Shown: positions 17,895 through 26,563 of the stretch, one piece after another
How positions within the stretch are numbered: the stretch's first letter is position 1
Layout of the letters: every line of letters starts with the position of its first letter
Assembly: GCA_000830175.1 (NCBI GenBank)
Contig: JQIS01000018.1
Span: 1-37,154 of the forward strand
Direction of reading: 5' to 3'
Length of the DNA: 37,154 bases
Origin: Sulfurovum sp. FS08-3
GTDB taxonomy: Bacteria > Campylobacterota > Campylobacteria > Campylobacterales > Sulfurovaceae
The notes under the pieces: model-generated
Told to the model about the DNA's origin: nothing
The model's input: only the letters and a program-made list of their open reading frames with translations
Databases searched by the model: none
Program-made: the position numbers and the translations under genes

Positions 17895-18173
17895 TTATCC
17901 TACTTTCTTCTGTACAGAGCCTTTGTGACCCTTAAATGTTCGTGTAGGTGCAAACTCACCCAATTTGTATCCTACATGGTTTTCGGTTACAAAGACAGGC
18001 ACAAAGCTTCTGCCGTTGTGTACATTAATGGTGAGACCAATAAATTCAGGAAAAATAACTGAACGTCTTGACCATGTTTTGATAGGTTTTTTATCACCAC
18101 TCTCTTTTGCTGCTAATACTTTTTTCTTTAGGTGGTCATCTATAAATGGACCTTTTTTTGTTGATCTTGCCAT
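17895..18173 (-). CDS. rpsS: 30S ribosomal protein S19
   Basis: S19 forms the head-to-central-protuberance contact with S13. The 92 residues begin [12 protein letters not shown] and include [22 protein letters not shown] and [12 protein letters not shown]. It sits between rplB and rplV in standard order. Confidence 0.98.
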   Translation of the reverse strand: MARSTKKGPFIDDHLKKKVLAAKESGDKKPIKTWSRRSVIFPEFIGLTINVHNGRSFVPVFVTENHVGYKLGEFAPTRTFKGHKGSVQKKVG

Positions 18174-18187
18174 CTTATTCCCTTACC

Positions 18188-19015
18188 TTATTTCTTTCTC
18201 TTAGAGATAATGAGTTTATCACTAGCTTTTTTCTTTCTGGTCTTATAACCCTTCGTTGGCATACCCCATGGGCTTACAGGATGTCGTCCAGAGTTTGTCT
18301 TACCTTCACCACCACCGTGTGGGTGATCGACTGGGTTCATTGCCGAACCTCTTGTTTGAGGTCTAATTCCCAAGTGTCGTGTACGACCTGCTTTACCCAA
18401 TACCATGTTGGCAAAATCTTCATTACCAACCGTTCCAATAGTCGCCATACACTCACCTAAAATGTAACGCATCTCACCAGAAGGAAGTCGAAGAGAGACA
18501 TATTTGCCATCTCTACCCATGATTTGAGCGTAACCACCTGCTGAACGTGCCATTTGTCCGCCGTGTCCTGGAGACATTTCGATGTTGTGTACCAATGTAC
18601 CCACAGGAATAGCTTTGAGCTTCATAGCATTACCTGTTTTAATATCAAGACCCTCATGAGCTGAGCTAATCATGTCACCTACTGCCAATCCTTTGGGTTG
18701 AAGAATGTATCTTTTTTCACCATCGGTATAGTTAATCAAACAGATACGGCAGTTTCTGTAGGGGTCATACTCAACCGTTGCTACTCTTCCCTCTACGCCA
18801 AATTTGTTGCGTTTAAAATCAATGATTCGGTAGAGTTTTTTAGCTCCCGCCTCTTTGTGACGGCTTGTAATTCTACCGTTGTTGTTTCGTCCTGCTTTTC
18901 TAGGAATATTTACCAAAAGTGAGCGAACACTTGCTTTAGCCGTAATATCGCTCGTATCCATTGTAGTCATAAAACGACGAGCAGGAGTAATTGGTTTAAA
19001 TGTTTTAATTGCCAT
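18188..19015 (-). CDS. rplB: 50S ribosomal protein L2
   Basis: L2 is one of the most conserved large-subunit proteins and is needed for subunit joining and peptidyl transferase activity. The 275 residues have both RNA-binding domains and the catalytically implicated histidine in the signature [12 protein letters not shown]. The lysine-rich C-terminus ([17 protein letters not shown]) is typical. Confidence 0.98.
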   Translation of the reverse strand: MAIKTFKPITPARRFMTTMDTSDITAKASVRSLLVNIPRKAGRNNNGRITSRHKEAGAKKLYRIIDFKRNKFGVEGRVATVEYDPYRNCRICLINYTDGEKRYILQPKGLAVGDMISSAHEGLDIKTGNAMKLKAIPVGTLVHNIEMSPGHGGQMARSAGGYAQIMGRDGKYVSLRLPSGEMRYILGECMATIGTVGNEDFANMVLGKAGRTRHLGIRPQTRGSAMNPVDHPHGGGEGKTNSGRHPVSPWGMPTKGYKTRKKKASDKLIISKRKK

Positions 19016-19025
19016 TGTCTTCTCC

Positions 19026-19307
19026 TTATACCGCTAAGCTTTCAATTTTAGCATCTTCAGGAAGTTTTACATAGAACTTCTTGCTATCGGGTCGCTTACC
19101 CGCTCTTCCTCTAAACATCTTTTTTTTGCCACTCACGTTGAGTGAGTTAATGCGAAGAGGATTGATTCCAAAGAACTCTTTAAATACCTCTTTGAGACCG
19201 TTTTTAGTCATTCTTGGAGTTGTTTGAACGACGATAATACCCTCTTCTTGGAGTTCAATACTCTTTTCTGTGTACATAATTGCTTTAATATCTGTAATAT
19301 CTGCCAT
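19026..19307 (-). CDS. rplW: 50S ribosomal protein L23
   Basis: L23 sits at the exit tunnel and docks trigger factor and SRP. The 93 residues have the N-terminal [13 protein letters not shown], the EVFKEFFGI helix and a basic loop [17 protein letters not shown]. It follows rplD by 3 bases. Confidence 0.96.
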   Translation of the reverse strand: MADITDIKAIMYTEKSIELQEEGIIVVQTTPRMTKNGLKEVFKEFFGINPLRINSLNVSGKKKMFRGRAGKRPDSKKFYVKLPEDAKIESLAV

Positions 19308-19310
19308 CTC

Positions 19311-19904
19311 TTAACTCTCTTTTGTTATTTTTTCCAATACTGCTTTTTCAATCACGATAGAGTGATAAGCAGCAGCCAAATAAGCGTTTAACTCGTTTGA
19401 TTCAATGAGATAACTATTTTGTAAATTTCTAAATGCCAAATAGGTTTTATCATCAATCATCTCTTTTACAATCAATACATCTCTTTGTCCAAGCCCATTG
19501 ACAAACGCCAAAGCGTCTTTGGTCTTGCCCGATTCAATGCTTAGAGTATCAACAACAAAGAGTGCCTCATTTTGTGCTTTTTGAGCAAGAGCAAGTTGCA
19601 AAGCCAATCTCTTTTGCTTTTTATTGACTTTGAGATTGTAATTTCTATTGTTTTGCGGACCAAAAGCAACACCCCCGCCTACAAACACAGGAGAGGTAAT
19701 CGAACCCGCTCTTGCTCGACCGCCACCTTTTTGAGCCCATGGTTTCTTACCTCCACCGCTCACCATTGATCGGTTTTTAGCTTGAGCTGAGTTGGCTCTA
19801 ATCGACGCTGTGTACGACTTACAATAGAGATAGAGGTTGTGCGGATTAATTTCCAAAAAACTTGAAGGAAGTTCATCTACTTTTACTAATACTGTATTAC
19901 TCAT
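19311..19904 (-). CDS. rplD: 50S ribosomal protein L4
   Basis: L4 reaches into the exit tunnel and, in E. coli, represses the S10 operon. The 197 residues include the tunnel loop region [20 protein letters not shown]. The N-terminus is somewhat divergent, as in other Campylobacterota. The ATG overlaps the rplC stop in ATGA, so L3 and L4 are coupled. Confidence 0.96.
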   Translation of the reverse strand: MSNTVLVKVDELPSSFLEINPHNLYLYCKSYTASIRANSAQAKNRSMVSGGGKKPWAQKGGGRARAGSITSPVFVGGGVAFGPQNNRNYNLKVNKKQKRLALQLALAQKAQNEALFVVDTLSIESGKTKDALAFVNGLGQRDVLIVKEMIDDKTYLAFRNLQNSYLIESNELNAYLAAAYHSIVIEKAVLEKITKES

Positions 19905-20485
19905 TTAACAATCCTTACAATTCCCATAGCACCATTAGGACCAGAAACCGAACCCTTTAGTACCAAAATTCCATTTTCGCTATCAAACGATACTACATCG
20001 TTTTTAACTGTATTTTTTACATTACCGTATTGTCCTGGCATTTTTCTACCTTTTTGGACACGACCAGGCCATTCGCAGTTACCAATTGAACCCACTCTTC
20101 GTCCAAATCGGTGTCCGTGTGATTCAGGACCACCGCTGAAGTTGTGTCGTTTCATAGCACCTGTAAAACCTCGACCTTTTGAATCAAACGATGATTTCAC
20201 CAATGTTGCTTCGCTCAAAGCAGCTGTACTTAAATCACCTGCTTCTGTGCCATTGGCGACCTCTATGGTCATAAATTTATTAAACTCTTTTGCCACGCCA
20301 TACTTTGATTGCTGACCTTCGATTGCTTTATTGAGCTTTTTGCTGCCGTTATAAGCTACCAATGCTTTGCCATCTTCTCTTACTTCACAAACCTTAACAT
20401 CATGAACTTTAAGAAGCGTAACAGGAACACTTGGTACTTGAACCGTTCTACTCATACCAATTTTTTCTACTAAAAATTCCATCAT
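19901..20485 (-). CDS. rplC: 50S ribosomal protein L3
   Basis: L3 is an early assembly protein whose loop approaches the peptidyl transferase centre. The 194 residues start (M)[13 protein letters not shown] and contain [20 protein letters not shown] and [10 protein letters not shown]. Two adjacent ATGs are possible; GGAG lies 4-7 bases upstream. It is 7 bases after rpsJ. Confidence 0.97.
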   Translation of the reverse strand: MMEFLVEKIGMSRTVQVPSVPVTLLKVHDVKVCEVREDGKALVAYNGSKKLNKAIEGQQSKYGVAKEFNKFMTIEVANGTEAGDLSTAALSEATLVKSSFDSKGRGFTGAMKRHNFSGGPESHGHRFGRRVGSIGNCEWPGRVQKGRKMPGQYGNVKNTVKNDVVSFDSENGILVLKGSVSGPNGAMGIVRIVK

Positions 20486-20492
20486 TTACTCC

Positions 20493-20804
20493 TTACTTAT
20501 CCATTGATCTGATTTCTACTTCGATCTCTGGAGCCAAATCTAGCTTCATTAGAGAATCGATTGTATCTGAAGTAGCCGATACAATATCAATCATTCTTCC
20601 ATGAATACGAATTTCAAACTGCTCACGTGAATCTTTGTTTACGTGAGGCGATTTAAGTACTGTATATTTTTTGATTTTAGTTGGCATTGGAATTGGCCCT
20701 CTAATCTCAGCACCTGTACGCTTAACAGCATCAACAATTGATGCAACCGATCTATCTAGCACACGATGATCATAAGCTTTAAGCTTCAATCTAATCTTTT
20801 CCAT
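20493..20804 (-). CDS. rpsJ: 30S ribosomal protein S10
   Basis: S10 is a head protein and also the antitermination partner NusE. The 103 residues begin [20 protein letters not shown] and contain [10 protein letters not shown] and the [13 protein letters not shown] segment. It is the promoter-proximal gene of this 23-gene run. AAGG is about 7 bases before the ATG. Confidence 0.98.
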   Translation of the reverse strand: MEKIRLKLKAYDHRVLDRSVASIVDAVKRTGAEIRGPIPMPTKIKKYTVLKSPHVNKDSREQFEIRIHGRMIDIVSATSDTIDSLMKLDLAPEIEVEIRSMDK

Positions 20805-20828
20805 TTTTTGACCTTAAATAAAGAACTC

Positions 20829-20843
20829 GTCAGCGTAGCCGAC
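20829..20843 (-). promoter_or_regulatory. Leader hairpin before rpsJ
   Basis: On the minus strand, GTCGGC-TAC-GCTGAC forms a six-pair stem with one G-U pair. It lies between the predicted promoter and the rpsJ start, inside a leader of about 50 bases. It is too short to be the E. coli-type L4-responsive leader. It could be a small regulatory or mRNA-protecting hairpin, or chance. Confidence 0.35.
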
Positions 20844-20859
20844 ATATTTTTGGAGCATA

Positions 20860-20891
20860 ATTATAACCAAATAAAAAGTAATGTGTATCAA
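20860..20891 (-). promoter_or_regulatory. Candidate promoter of the S10-spc operon
   Basis: Minus-strand TATAAT (20860-20865, context GGTTATAATTATG) with TTGATA (20886-20891) upstream at a long 20-base spacing. The -10 is a full consensus match and the flanks are very AT-rich. The -35 assignment is weaker, and Campylobacterota promoters often lack one. Confidence 0.6.
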
Positions 20892-21038
20892 AAAAGTGCA
20901 AATTTTAAAATTTATTTTCCTTTTTATAAGGAATAATAGAGCCAATAAACTTGAAAAATTCTACCCGTTTGCATCAAAATGCTTCCTAACTTTAAGAATC
21001 ACTTGCTATATTTAGCATCTATATTAAATAATTATCGG

Positions 21039-21044
21039 TATAAT
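21039..21044 (+). promoter_or_regulatory. Candidate -10 element for the nfu-murE cluster
   Basis: A consensus TATAAT (context CGGTATAATAATT) 33 bases before the TTG start of the Nfu-type gene, giving a leader of about 26 bases that carries AAGGAG. No -35 is evident. It is divergent to the S10 operon promoter, with about 170 bases between them. Confidence 0.55.
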
Positions 21045-21076
21045 AATTGATTATTGATACCTCAAGGAGAATAGGT

Positions 21077-21355
21077 TTGATTCCTTTTAGTGATGAAGAG
21101 CTGCAACCCGCTGTAGCCAATGTGATAGAAAAAGTGAGACCCTCAATTGTACACGATGGAGGCGATATTAAACTTTTGGAGATTCGTAATGGAGTAGTCT
21201 ATGTCCAGCTTCAAGGGGCTTGTGTCGGGTGTGCAAGTTCGGGTACGACGATTAAGTATGGGGTTGAACGGCAAATGCAGATGCTTATTCATCCTGAAAT
21301 AACCGTGATAAATGTACCCATTGGCATGGAAGATAAAATAGATCAGATGAGATAG
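21077..21355 (+). CDS. Nfu-type Fe-S cluster carrier (NifU C-terminal domain)
   Basis: This 92-residue protein is the stand-alone NifU C-terminal (Nfu) domain, which carries a 4Fe-4S cluster through a CxxC pair for delivery to target enzymes. HDGGDIKLLEI and GACVGCASS with the CxxC are diagnostic. I choose TTG 21077 because AAGGAG (21064-21069) lies 7 bases upstream and a TATAAT box stands at 21039. The longer frame from TTG 21047 would start at or before the likely transcription start. The order Nfu-like, TPR-like protein, murE matches Campylobacter jejuni Cj1639-Cj1641 as I recall it. Confidence 0.9.
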   Translation: MIPFSDEELQPAVANVIEKVRPSIVHDGGDIKLLEIRNGVVYVQLQGACVGCASSGTTIKYGVERQMQMLIHPEITVINVPIGMEDKIDQMR

Positions 21356-21366
21356 GGGCAAATACG

Positions 21367-21939
21367 ATGAAACGTTTACTTAAGCGTGCTCAAATGAAAT
21401 TTTTGGGCGGGAGTTTTGATGAGGCATTACGGGATTACGGTATGGTTCTCAATGACAATCCTTCGCTTTCTGAAGCCAAAGTAGGCGTAATCCTCTCCGA
21501 TTTGGCACTAGAGAGCGAAGATGAAGCAAAGGCGTTGTTTGATTACTATCAAGTGATAAAAACCAGCAGTGACAATGCCGATGAGATTATAGACCAACTT
21601 GTTGAGAGTATCTATAACTCCAAAAGCAAAATCCATGAGATACTCCTCGAACCCCTCAAAGAACAAGCCGAGTATGAAGATGGTATTCGCTACAGTGATT
21701 TTTTAAAACACATTCAATCACGCAATGGATTTAGGGAGGCATTTGAGGATATTATGTTCTCTACACGTGTCATATTGACAACCAAAAAGGAGTTTATGAG
21801 TTTTGTCACTCAACTTATCACAAACGATTTTCACTCCATGGCACTAGAGTATCTTGACAATACCGCTCCTCTCTTTGGCAACGATCAAGAGGTACTAGCA
21901 CTCTACACAAAGCTTAAAAACAATGAAAATAGCCTTTAA
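21367..21939 (+). CDS. TPR-like conserved hypothetical protein
   Basis: This 190-residue, mostly helical, acidic protein has no signal peptide. The N-terminal 45 residues look like a tetratricopeptide repeat (KFLGGSFDEALRDYGMVLNDNPSLSEAKVG). The C-terminal half (FMSFVTQLITNDFHSMALEYLD) is also helical. It starts 11 bases after the nfu gene and overlaps murE by 17 bases, so the three genes are probably one transcript. Its position next to murE is kept in Campylobacterota. Its role is not known; a scaffold for protein contacts is an inference from the repeat. Confidence 0.8.
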   Translation: MKRLLKRAQMKFLGGSFDEALRDYGMVLNDNPSLSEAKVGVILSDLALESEDEAKALFDYYQVIKTSSDNADEIIDQLVESIYNSKSKIHEILLEPLKEQAEYEDGIRYSDFLKHIQSRNGFREAFEDIMFSTRVILTTKKEFMSFVTQLITNDFHSMALEYLDNTAPLFGNDQEVLALYTKLKNNENSL

Positions 21940-23221
21940 TAAGCGTGATGGCTTTGACTCCATCACCGACGATACCCATCTTCTTGAGCGCTCAACGCTC
22001 TTTTTAAAAACCGCTCAAAACAGCAAATACTTTGATGCACTTCCTACCAAACCGCACCACATTACACCCAAAGAACTCTTCACGCTTTGGGAGCTTGAAA
22101 CTATCCAAATCGTTGGCATTACGGGTACTAATGGCAAAACAACCGTAAGTGCGGCTATCTATTCGATTTTGTTGGATTTGGGAAGCAAAGTAGGATTGCA
22201 AGGTACTCGGGGTTTTTTTGTCAATGATAAACGCATAGAAGAGCGTTCCATGACAACTCCCTCTATTTTGGAGACGTTGCACAATATCTTTCAAGCCAAA
22301 GCACAAGGAGCCTCCTTTTTTGTGATGGAGGTTAGCTCACACGCTATTGATCAAAATCGTATCGAAGATATTCCTTTTGCTCTCAAAATTCACACCAATG
22401 TGACGCAAGACCATTTGGATTATCACCACTCTATCGAAGAGTATCGAGCCACCAAAAGCCGTTTTTTTGCCGATGAGAGCCTAAAACTGCTCAACAAAGA
22501 TGCCTTAGATACCATTACCTACAATCCCAAAAATGCCTACAGTTATGGGATTGATAACCCCGCATCGTTTAAAGTTCAAGCCTTTTCACTGCTCAATGGC
22601 ATTACCGCTGGGATTACCCACATCGCCCAAGAGGCTACCTTCTATTCTCCCATGATGGGACTTTTTAATCTCTCCAATCTTCTTGCTGCTATTGGAGCGG
22701 TAAGTTTGCTCACCAAAAAACCGTTACAAGAGATAGGCGACGCCGTTGAGGGCTTTGCGGGTGTGTCGGGCAGGATGGAGGTGGTGAGTCACCATCCCAC
22801 TATCATTGTCGATTTTGCCCATACGCCCGATGGAATGTTGCAAGTGCTAGAGAGCATCAAAGAGAGAGATATTTCGGTTGTTTTTGGAGCGGGAGGCAAC
22901 CGTGACCACGACAAACGCCCCAAAATGGGTGCTATTGCTGCCAAATTTGCCAAAAAAGTCTATGTCACTAGCGACAATCCACGCGATGAGAAGCCCGAAG
23001 ATATTATCAATGAAATTCTTGCGGGTATCAAAGACCAAAGCCACACAAGAGCCATGGCTGATAGAACCTTTGCTATCTCTGAGGCGATTGGCGAGCTAGG
23101 AGACGATGACGTATTGATGATACTAGGCAAAGGAGACGAACCCTATCAAGAGATAGCAGGAGTCAAATACCCCTACGATGACCGCCAAATCGTAAGAGCC
23201 ATTTTGGGAGAGAAACAATGA
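21923..23221 (+). CDS. murE: UDP-MurNAc-tripeptide synthetase MurE (meso-DAP adding)
   Basis: MurE adds the third residue of the peptidoglycan stem peptide to UDP-MurNAc-L-Ala-D-Glu. The 432-residue protein has the Mur ligase P-loop VGITGTNGKTT (64-74), EVSSHAIDQNR, TNVTQDHLDYH and GAGGNRDHDKRPKMG. The DNPR motif (351-354) is the known marker for meso-diaminopimelate as substrate. It is shorter than the E. coli enzyme, as in other Campylobacterota. The start overlaps the upstream gene, and its stop overlaps the next start in ATGA. Confidence 0.97.
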   Translation: MKIAFNKRDGFDSITDDTHLLERSTLFLKTAQNSKYFDALPTKPHHITPKELFTLWELETIQIVGITGTNGKTTVSAAIYSILLDLGSKVGLQGTRGFFVNDKRIEERSMTTPSILETLHNIFQAKAQGASFFVMEVSSHAIDQNRIEDIPFALKIHTNVTQDHLDYHHSIEEYRATKSRFFADESLKLLNKDALDTITYNPKNAYSYGIDNPASFKVQAFSLLNGITAGITHIAQEATFYSPMMGLFNLSNLLAAIGAVSLLTKKPLQEIGDAVEGFAGVSGRMEVVSHHPTIIVDFAHTPDGMLQVLESIKERDISVVFGAGGNRDHDKRPKMGAIAAKFAKKVYVTSDNPRDEKPEDIINEILAGIKDQSHTRAMADRTFAISEAIGELGDDDVLMILGKGDEPYQEIAGVKYPYDDRQIVRAILGEKQ

Positions 23222-24087
23222 TACGCAAGATAGTCCTTATAACATTAACCATACTAAGTCTAAAAGCCAACGAGTGCCACGTACCTGCTTCGATTGCTTC
23301 GATGACAAAAGAGTTCGCAACACCCACAAACGATACGTTGCGTCATACCCGTGCCTTAAGCTCACTTTGCGTCAAAGAACTCTCTTTTAAGGAGGGGAAA
23401 TACCATTGGAGAATGTTGCTCGTTTGGAATCCACAACAACCCAAAGGGGCTTTTTGGTATCTTCCTCACGACAATGAAAACGTCGCCTTTGATAGCGCAC
23501 TCTACGCTACCCAAAAATACGGAGGGGGTTTTTTGAGCGTCATAAGCAACGATGAGCGTCTCTTTAGAGGGCAAGACCCCAATCGCAACTTTGGCACAAC
23601 CGCTGCCCATGCAAGAGTTTGCAGCGAACAAAAATATCCCGCACCGCTCTATGTCGCCCATGTTTTTAAGGTTATCAATGCTTTCAAAGAGAGAGGCTAC
23701 CCCTATTTGACACTTCATAGCAACTCCAATGGCTACACGGGCAACGGTGGCGAGGGGCATATTTCGATGCTTCAAAACAGCTCAACGGTGCTTTCTTATC
23801 CCGCTCATGCGATTAGACAAGGCAAACGATTGGGGCTAAGCGATGAGGATTCACTTATCTTTATCGCCTCCACCACACGCACACCCGATCTTGCCAAAAT
23901 CAAACGCTTCAACGCTTTGGGCATTAATGTCAAATACGAGTGGGTCAATGCCAATCGCAACGACTGTTCTATGTCCAATTACGTCATATTGACTCTTGGC
24001 ACTTCCTCTTATATCAACATCGAAGTCGAACACGGCGATAGCGATACCCAAAAAGTAATGATTGATAAAGTGTTGTCGCTCTATTAG
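23218..24087 (+). CDS. Exported M14-like zinc carboxypeptidase, divergent
   Basis: This 289-residue protein starts with a signal peptide (about residues 1-17, KIVLITLTILSLKA). The mature part shows a spaced pattern fitting the M14 metallocarboxypeptidase fold: HDNE (84-87) as HxxE zinc motif, DPNRNF (120-125) matching the substrate-carboxylate NRNF motif, H167 as third zinc ligand, and NIEVEHG (E269/E271) as candidate catalytic glutamate. Its ATG overlaps the murE stop by 4 bases, so it is translationally coupled to peptidoglycan synthesis. A periplasmic peptidoglycan DL/LD-carboxypeptidase role, like the M14 shape enzymes Csd4 and Pgp1, is an inference. It is not a close relative by eye and is shorter than those. 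Confidence 0.65.
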   Translation: MIRKIVLITLTILSLKANECHVPASIASMTKEFATPTNDTLRHTRALSSLCVKELSFKEGKYHWRMLLVWNPQQPKGAFWYLPHDNENVAFDSALYATQKYGGGFLSVISNDERLFRGQDPNRNFGTTAAHARVCSEQKYPAPLYVAHVFKVINAFKERGYPYLTLHSNSNGYTGNGGEGHISMLQNSSTVLSYPAHAIRQGKRLGLSDEDSLIFIASTTRTPDLAKIKRFNALGINVKYEWVNANRNDCSMSNYVILTLGTSSYINIEVEHGDSDTQKVMIDKVLSLY

Positions 24088-24111
24088 ATACTATCAAAAA
24101 AAGGCTAAAGA

Positions 24112-25455
24112 GTGAAAGAAATTCTATGGTTTCGGCGTGATTTACGAGTAAGGGACTCTGCTTTGTTGGCGTATGCCAAAGGGGAGGTGTTGCCTATTTT
24201 TATCTTTGATACCAACCTACTCAAAAAACTCTCCAGAGAGGATAGGCGTGTAAGCTTTATTTTTTATTGGGTAGAGGAGCTTAAACGAGAGCTTTGTGCC
24301 ATGGGGCTTGATTTGGCGATTTTTTACGGTGATCCTGTGGAGATTTTCAAATCCCTCAAAAAGCAAAAATTTAGCCGTGTCTTGTGCAGTGTTGATTACG
24401 ATAGCTACGCATTGGAGCGAGACAAAAAGATAGACAAAATCATTCCCATGATGCCACTAAACGACGCATGGCTCATAGACCCCGCCCAAGCACTCAAAAG
24501 TGACGGCACTCCCTACAAAGTCTTTACCCCTTTTTACAAATCGCTCAAGCCCCTTTGGAACGCACACACAATCGAGGAGTACCAGCCTAGCACCTATTTG
24601 CGTAAAGCTTCGTTTGATTATGAAAACACAATCAGCGTAGAGTCGATGGGCTTTAGATGGATGCGTCTTGAACCCTTTTTGTACCAATCACCCTTTGAAC
24701 TCCTCGACGCTTTCAAACCCAAATTGAACACCTACCAAGAGAATAGAGACTATTTCTATCTCGATGCTACCTCCAATATCTCTACGCATCTACGCTTTGG
24801 GGTTGTTTCGCCTCGTGAGGTGTTTAACTATTTGCGTCCTCTCCCCCAAAGCCAATTTTACATCCGAGAACTTTTTTGGCGAGAGTTTTACAATACCATT
24901 CTCTATCACTTCCCCCAAAGCCAAACTCGCAACTTTAACGCTCTCACGATAGCATGGGAGAGCAATGAGGAGCATTTTGAGGCGTGGTGCGAGGGGCGTA
25001 CGGGTGTGCCTATCGTTGATGCGGCTATGCGTCATCTCAACCAAACGGGCTTTATGCACAATCGATTGCGTATGGTAGTCGCCTCCTATTTGACCAAAAA
25101 TTTGCTCCTTGATTGGCGAAAAGGTGAAGCCTATTTTGCCTCCAAACTTATGGATTATGAAGCTTGTAGCAATATTGGCTCGTGGCAGTGGGCGGCTAGT
25201 ACGGGTGCCGACGCTGTGCCTTATTTTAGAGTCTTTAACCCCTATACCCAATCGCTCAAATTTGACAAAGATTGCCTCTTTATCAAACAACTCTTGCCTC
25301 AGCTTGAAGTCTTGCCCAATGCCCTTATTCACAAAGAGTACGGGCTTAAAGATTGGGCAATGTTTATAGGCGACTACCCCACCATGCCCATTGTCGATAC
25401 CAAATCCTCCCGCCTTAGAGCCATAGAACGCTTTAAAGAGAGTCAAACACCTTGA
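24112..25455 (+). CDS. phrB: Deoxyribodipyrimidine photolyase
   Basis: This FAD enzyme uses blue light to split cyclobutane pyrimidine dimers. The N-terminal antenna domain begins ILWFRRDLRVRDS (4-16). The FAD domain shows STHLRFG (224-230), RELFWREFY (252-260), TGFMHNRLRM (312-321) and NIGSWQWAASTGADAVPYF (354-372), including conserved tryptophans of the electron path. The 447-residue length suits class I CPD photolyases. The start is GTG 24112. The 24-base gap to the upstream gene allows read-through. It suggests exposure to light at some stage of life. Confidence 0.94.
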   Translation: MKEILWFRRDLRVRDSALLAYAKGEVLPIFIFDTNLLKKLSREDRRVSFIFYWVEELKRELCAMGLDLAIFYGDPVEIFKSLKKQKFSRVLCSVDYDSYALERDKKIDKIIPMMPLNDAWLIDPAQALKSDGTPYKVFTPFYKSLKPLWNAHTIEEYQPSTYLRKASFDYENTISVESMGFRWMRLEPFLYQSPFELLDAFKPKLNTYQENRDYFYLDATSNISTHLRFGVVSPREVFNYLRPLPQSQFYIRELFWREFYNTILYHFPQSQTRNFNALTIAWESNEEHFEAWCEGRTGVPIVDAAMRHLNQTGFMHNRLRMVVASYLTKNLLLDWRKGEAYFASKLMDYEACSNIGSWQWAASTGADAVPYFRVFNPYTQSLKFDKDCLFIKQLLPQLEVLPNALIHKEYGLKDWAMFIGDYPTMPIVDTKSSRLRAIERFKESQTP

Positions 25456-25495
25456 TTTTGGGTTTTGATAGGTCTTGACAAAGGCAATTACAAGA

Positions 25496-26563
25496 TTATT
25501 TCAACTCCTCCAAATCATCTTTCACCAACTTTTCAAGTTCTTTGATTGTAGGTAGTGCAACTTTGTACTTTGATACAAAAAGATTCTCATCAAGCCCTGC
25601 GGTGGCATATTCTACTTTGACACTGTTTTTCTCTGTGCACAGTATGATACCTATTGGTGGATTATCCGTAGGTGTTGAAATCTCATTTTTGTAATAGTTG
25701 AGATAAAAGTTCATCTGTCCCACATCGGCATAACTAAAAGCTCTCACTTTCAAATCTACAAGCACATGACATTGAAGCACCCGATGATAAAAGACTAAAT
25801 CTATTCGGTCGTGTTCATTTTCTATTGATATTCTTTTTTGTCGTGCCTCAAAACAAAATCCACTGCCAAGCTCTAGCAAAAATGCTTCTATATGATTTAA
25901 CAAGGCACTCTCTAGGTCACTCTCACTGTAGCATTGTTTGCTCTCAAGCCCTGTAAACTCCAAAATATAAGGCTCTTTGATAATTGAAGCTGGATTGAAT
26001 ACCTCTTTTTTATTCTCTAGGGATTGAAGTAAACTTTTTTTATCAGCAGATAGACCCACTCTTTCAAAAAGTAGCGATTCTACTTGTCTTTTTAGCTCTC
26101 GCACACTCCAATTGCCTTTGATGGTTTCAACTTCGTAAAATGTTCTTTTGAGTTCATTATCTATTTTGATAAGTTCAATAAAATGGGTAAAAGTACAAGT
26201 TCTCAAAAGCTTATCTATAGGCACCTGCAAAGATTGGTCAGTCAGTGATTGACTTTTTTTATCAGAGATTTTAAATTGGTCAGACAGTGATTGACTTATT
26301 TGCGGATAGGTGAGATAAAATTGTCTCATAAGCTTTAAAGCAGTAGAAGAAACTCCTTTGATATGTACTAGCTTTTGAGCTAAATTCTCTATAACTCTTT
26401 GTCCATAAGTTGCCCTATCACTCCCATTTTGCTCATACTCGACTATATAGTAACCGATAACAAAATTTCTTAAAGTAAGATTGACACTTACACTTTGTAA
26501 GGCTTTTGCTTGAAAAGTATTGTGTGCTGTTTCGATATTTGAAATAAGTGTTGATAGGGTCAT
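25496..26563 (-). CDS. DUF1016/YhcG-type PD-(D/E)XK nuclease, coupled to the GHKL gene
   Basis: This is a 355-residue protein of the DUF1016 (YhcG) group. It has an N-terminal helical domain (about 1-175, containing LRNFVIGYYIVEYEQNG and GNWSVRELKRQ) and a C-terminal PD-(D/E)XK nuclease domain. In the latter, D255 (RIDLVFY), D270 and K272 (LVDLK) and Q283/Y287 (QMNFY, the QxxxY helix) fit the active site. A 23-bp direct repeat inside the gene, at 26233-26255 and 26275-26297 with one mismatch, encodes the twin QSLSDQ/QSLTDQ segments. The start overlaps the GHKL-nuclease stop in ATGA. DUF1016 proteins are common in defence islands; the function of this one is inferred. Confidence 0.88.
   Translation of the reverse strand: MTLSTLISNIETAHNTFQAKALQSVSVNLTLRNFVIGYYIVEYEQNGSDRATYGQRVIENLAQKLVHIKGVSSTALKLMRQFYLTYPQISQSLSDQFKISDKKSQSLTDQSLQVPIDKLLRTCTFTHFIELIKIDNELKRTFYEVETIKGNWSVRELKRQVESLLFERVGLSADKKSLLQSLENKKEVFNPASIIKEPYILEFTGLESKQCYSESDLESALLNHIEAFLLELGSGFCFEARQKRISIENEHDRIDLVFYHRVLQCHVLVDLKVRAFSYADVGQMNFYLNYYKNEISTPTDNPPIGIILCTEKNSVKVEYATAGLDENLFVSKYKVALPTIKELEKLVKDDLEELK

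Noticed and set aside
24790-25446. A 218-codon minus-strand open frame
   Set aside because: It lies wholly inside the photolyase gene on the other strand and has no protein-like motif.
25456-25495. Terminator between phrB and the island
   Set aside because: No stable stem with a T-run could be drawn in these 40 bases.
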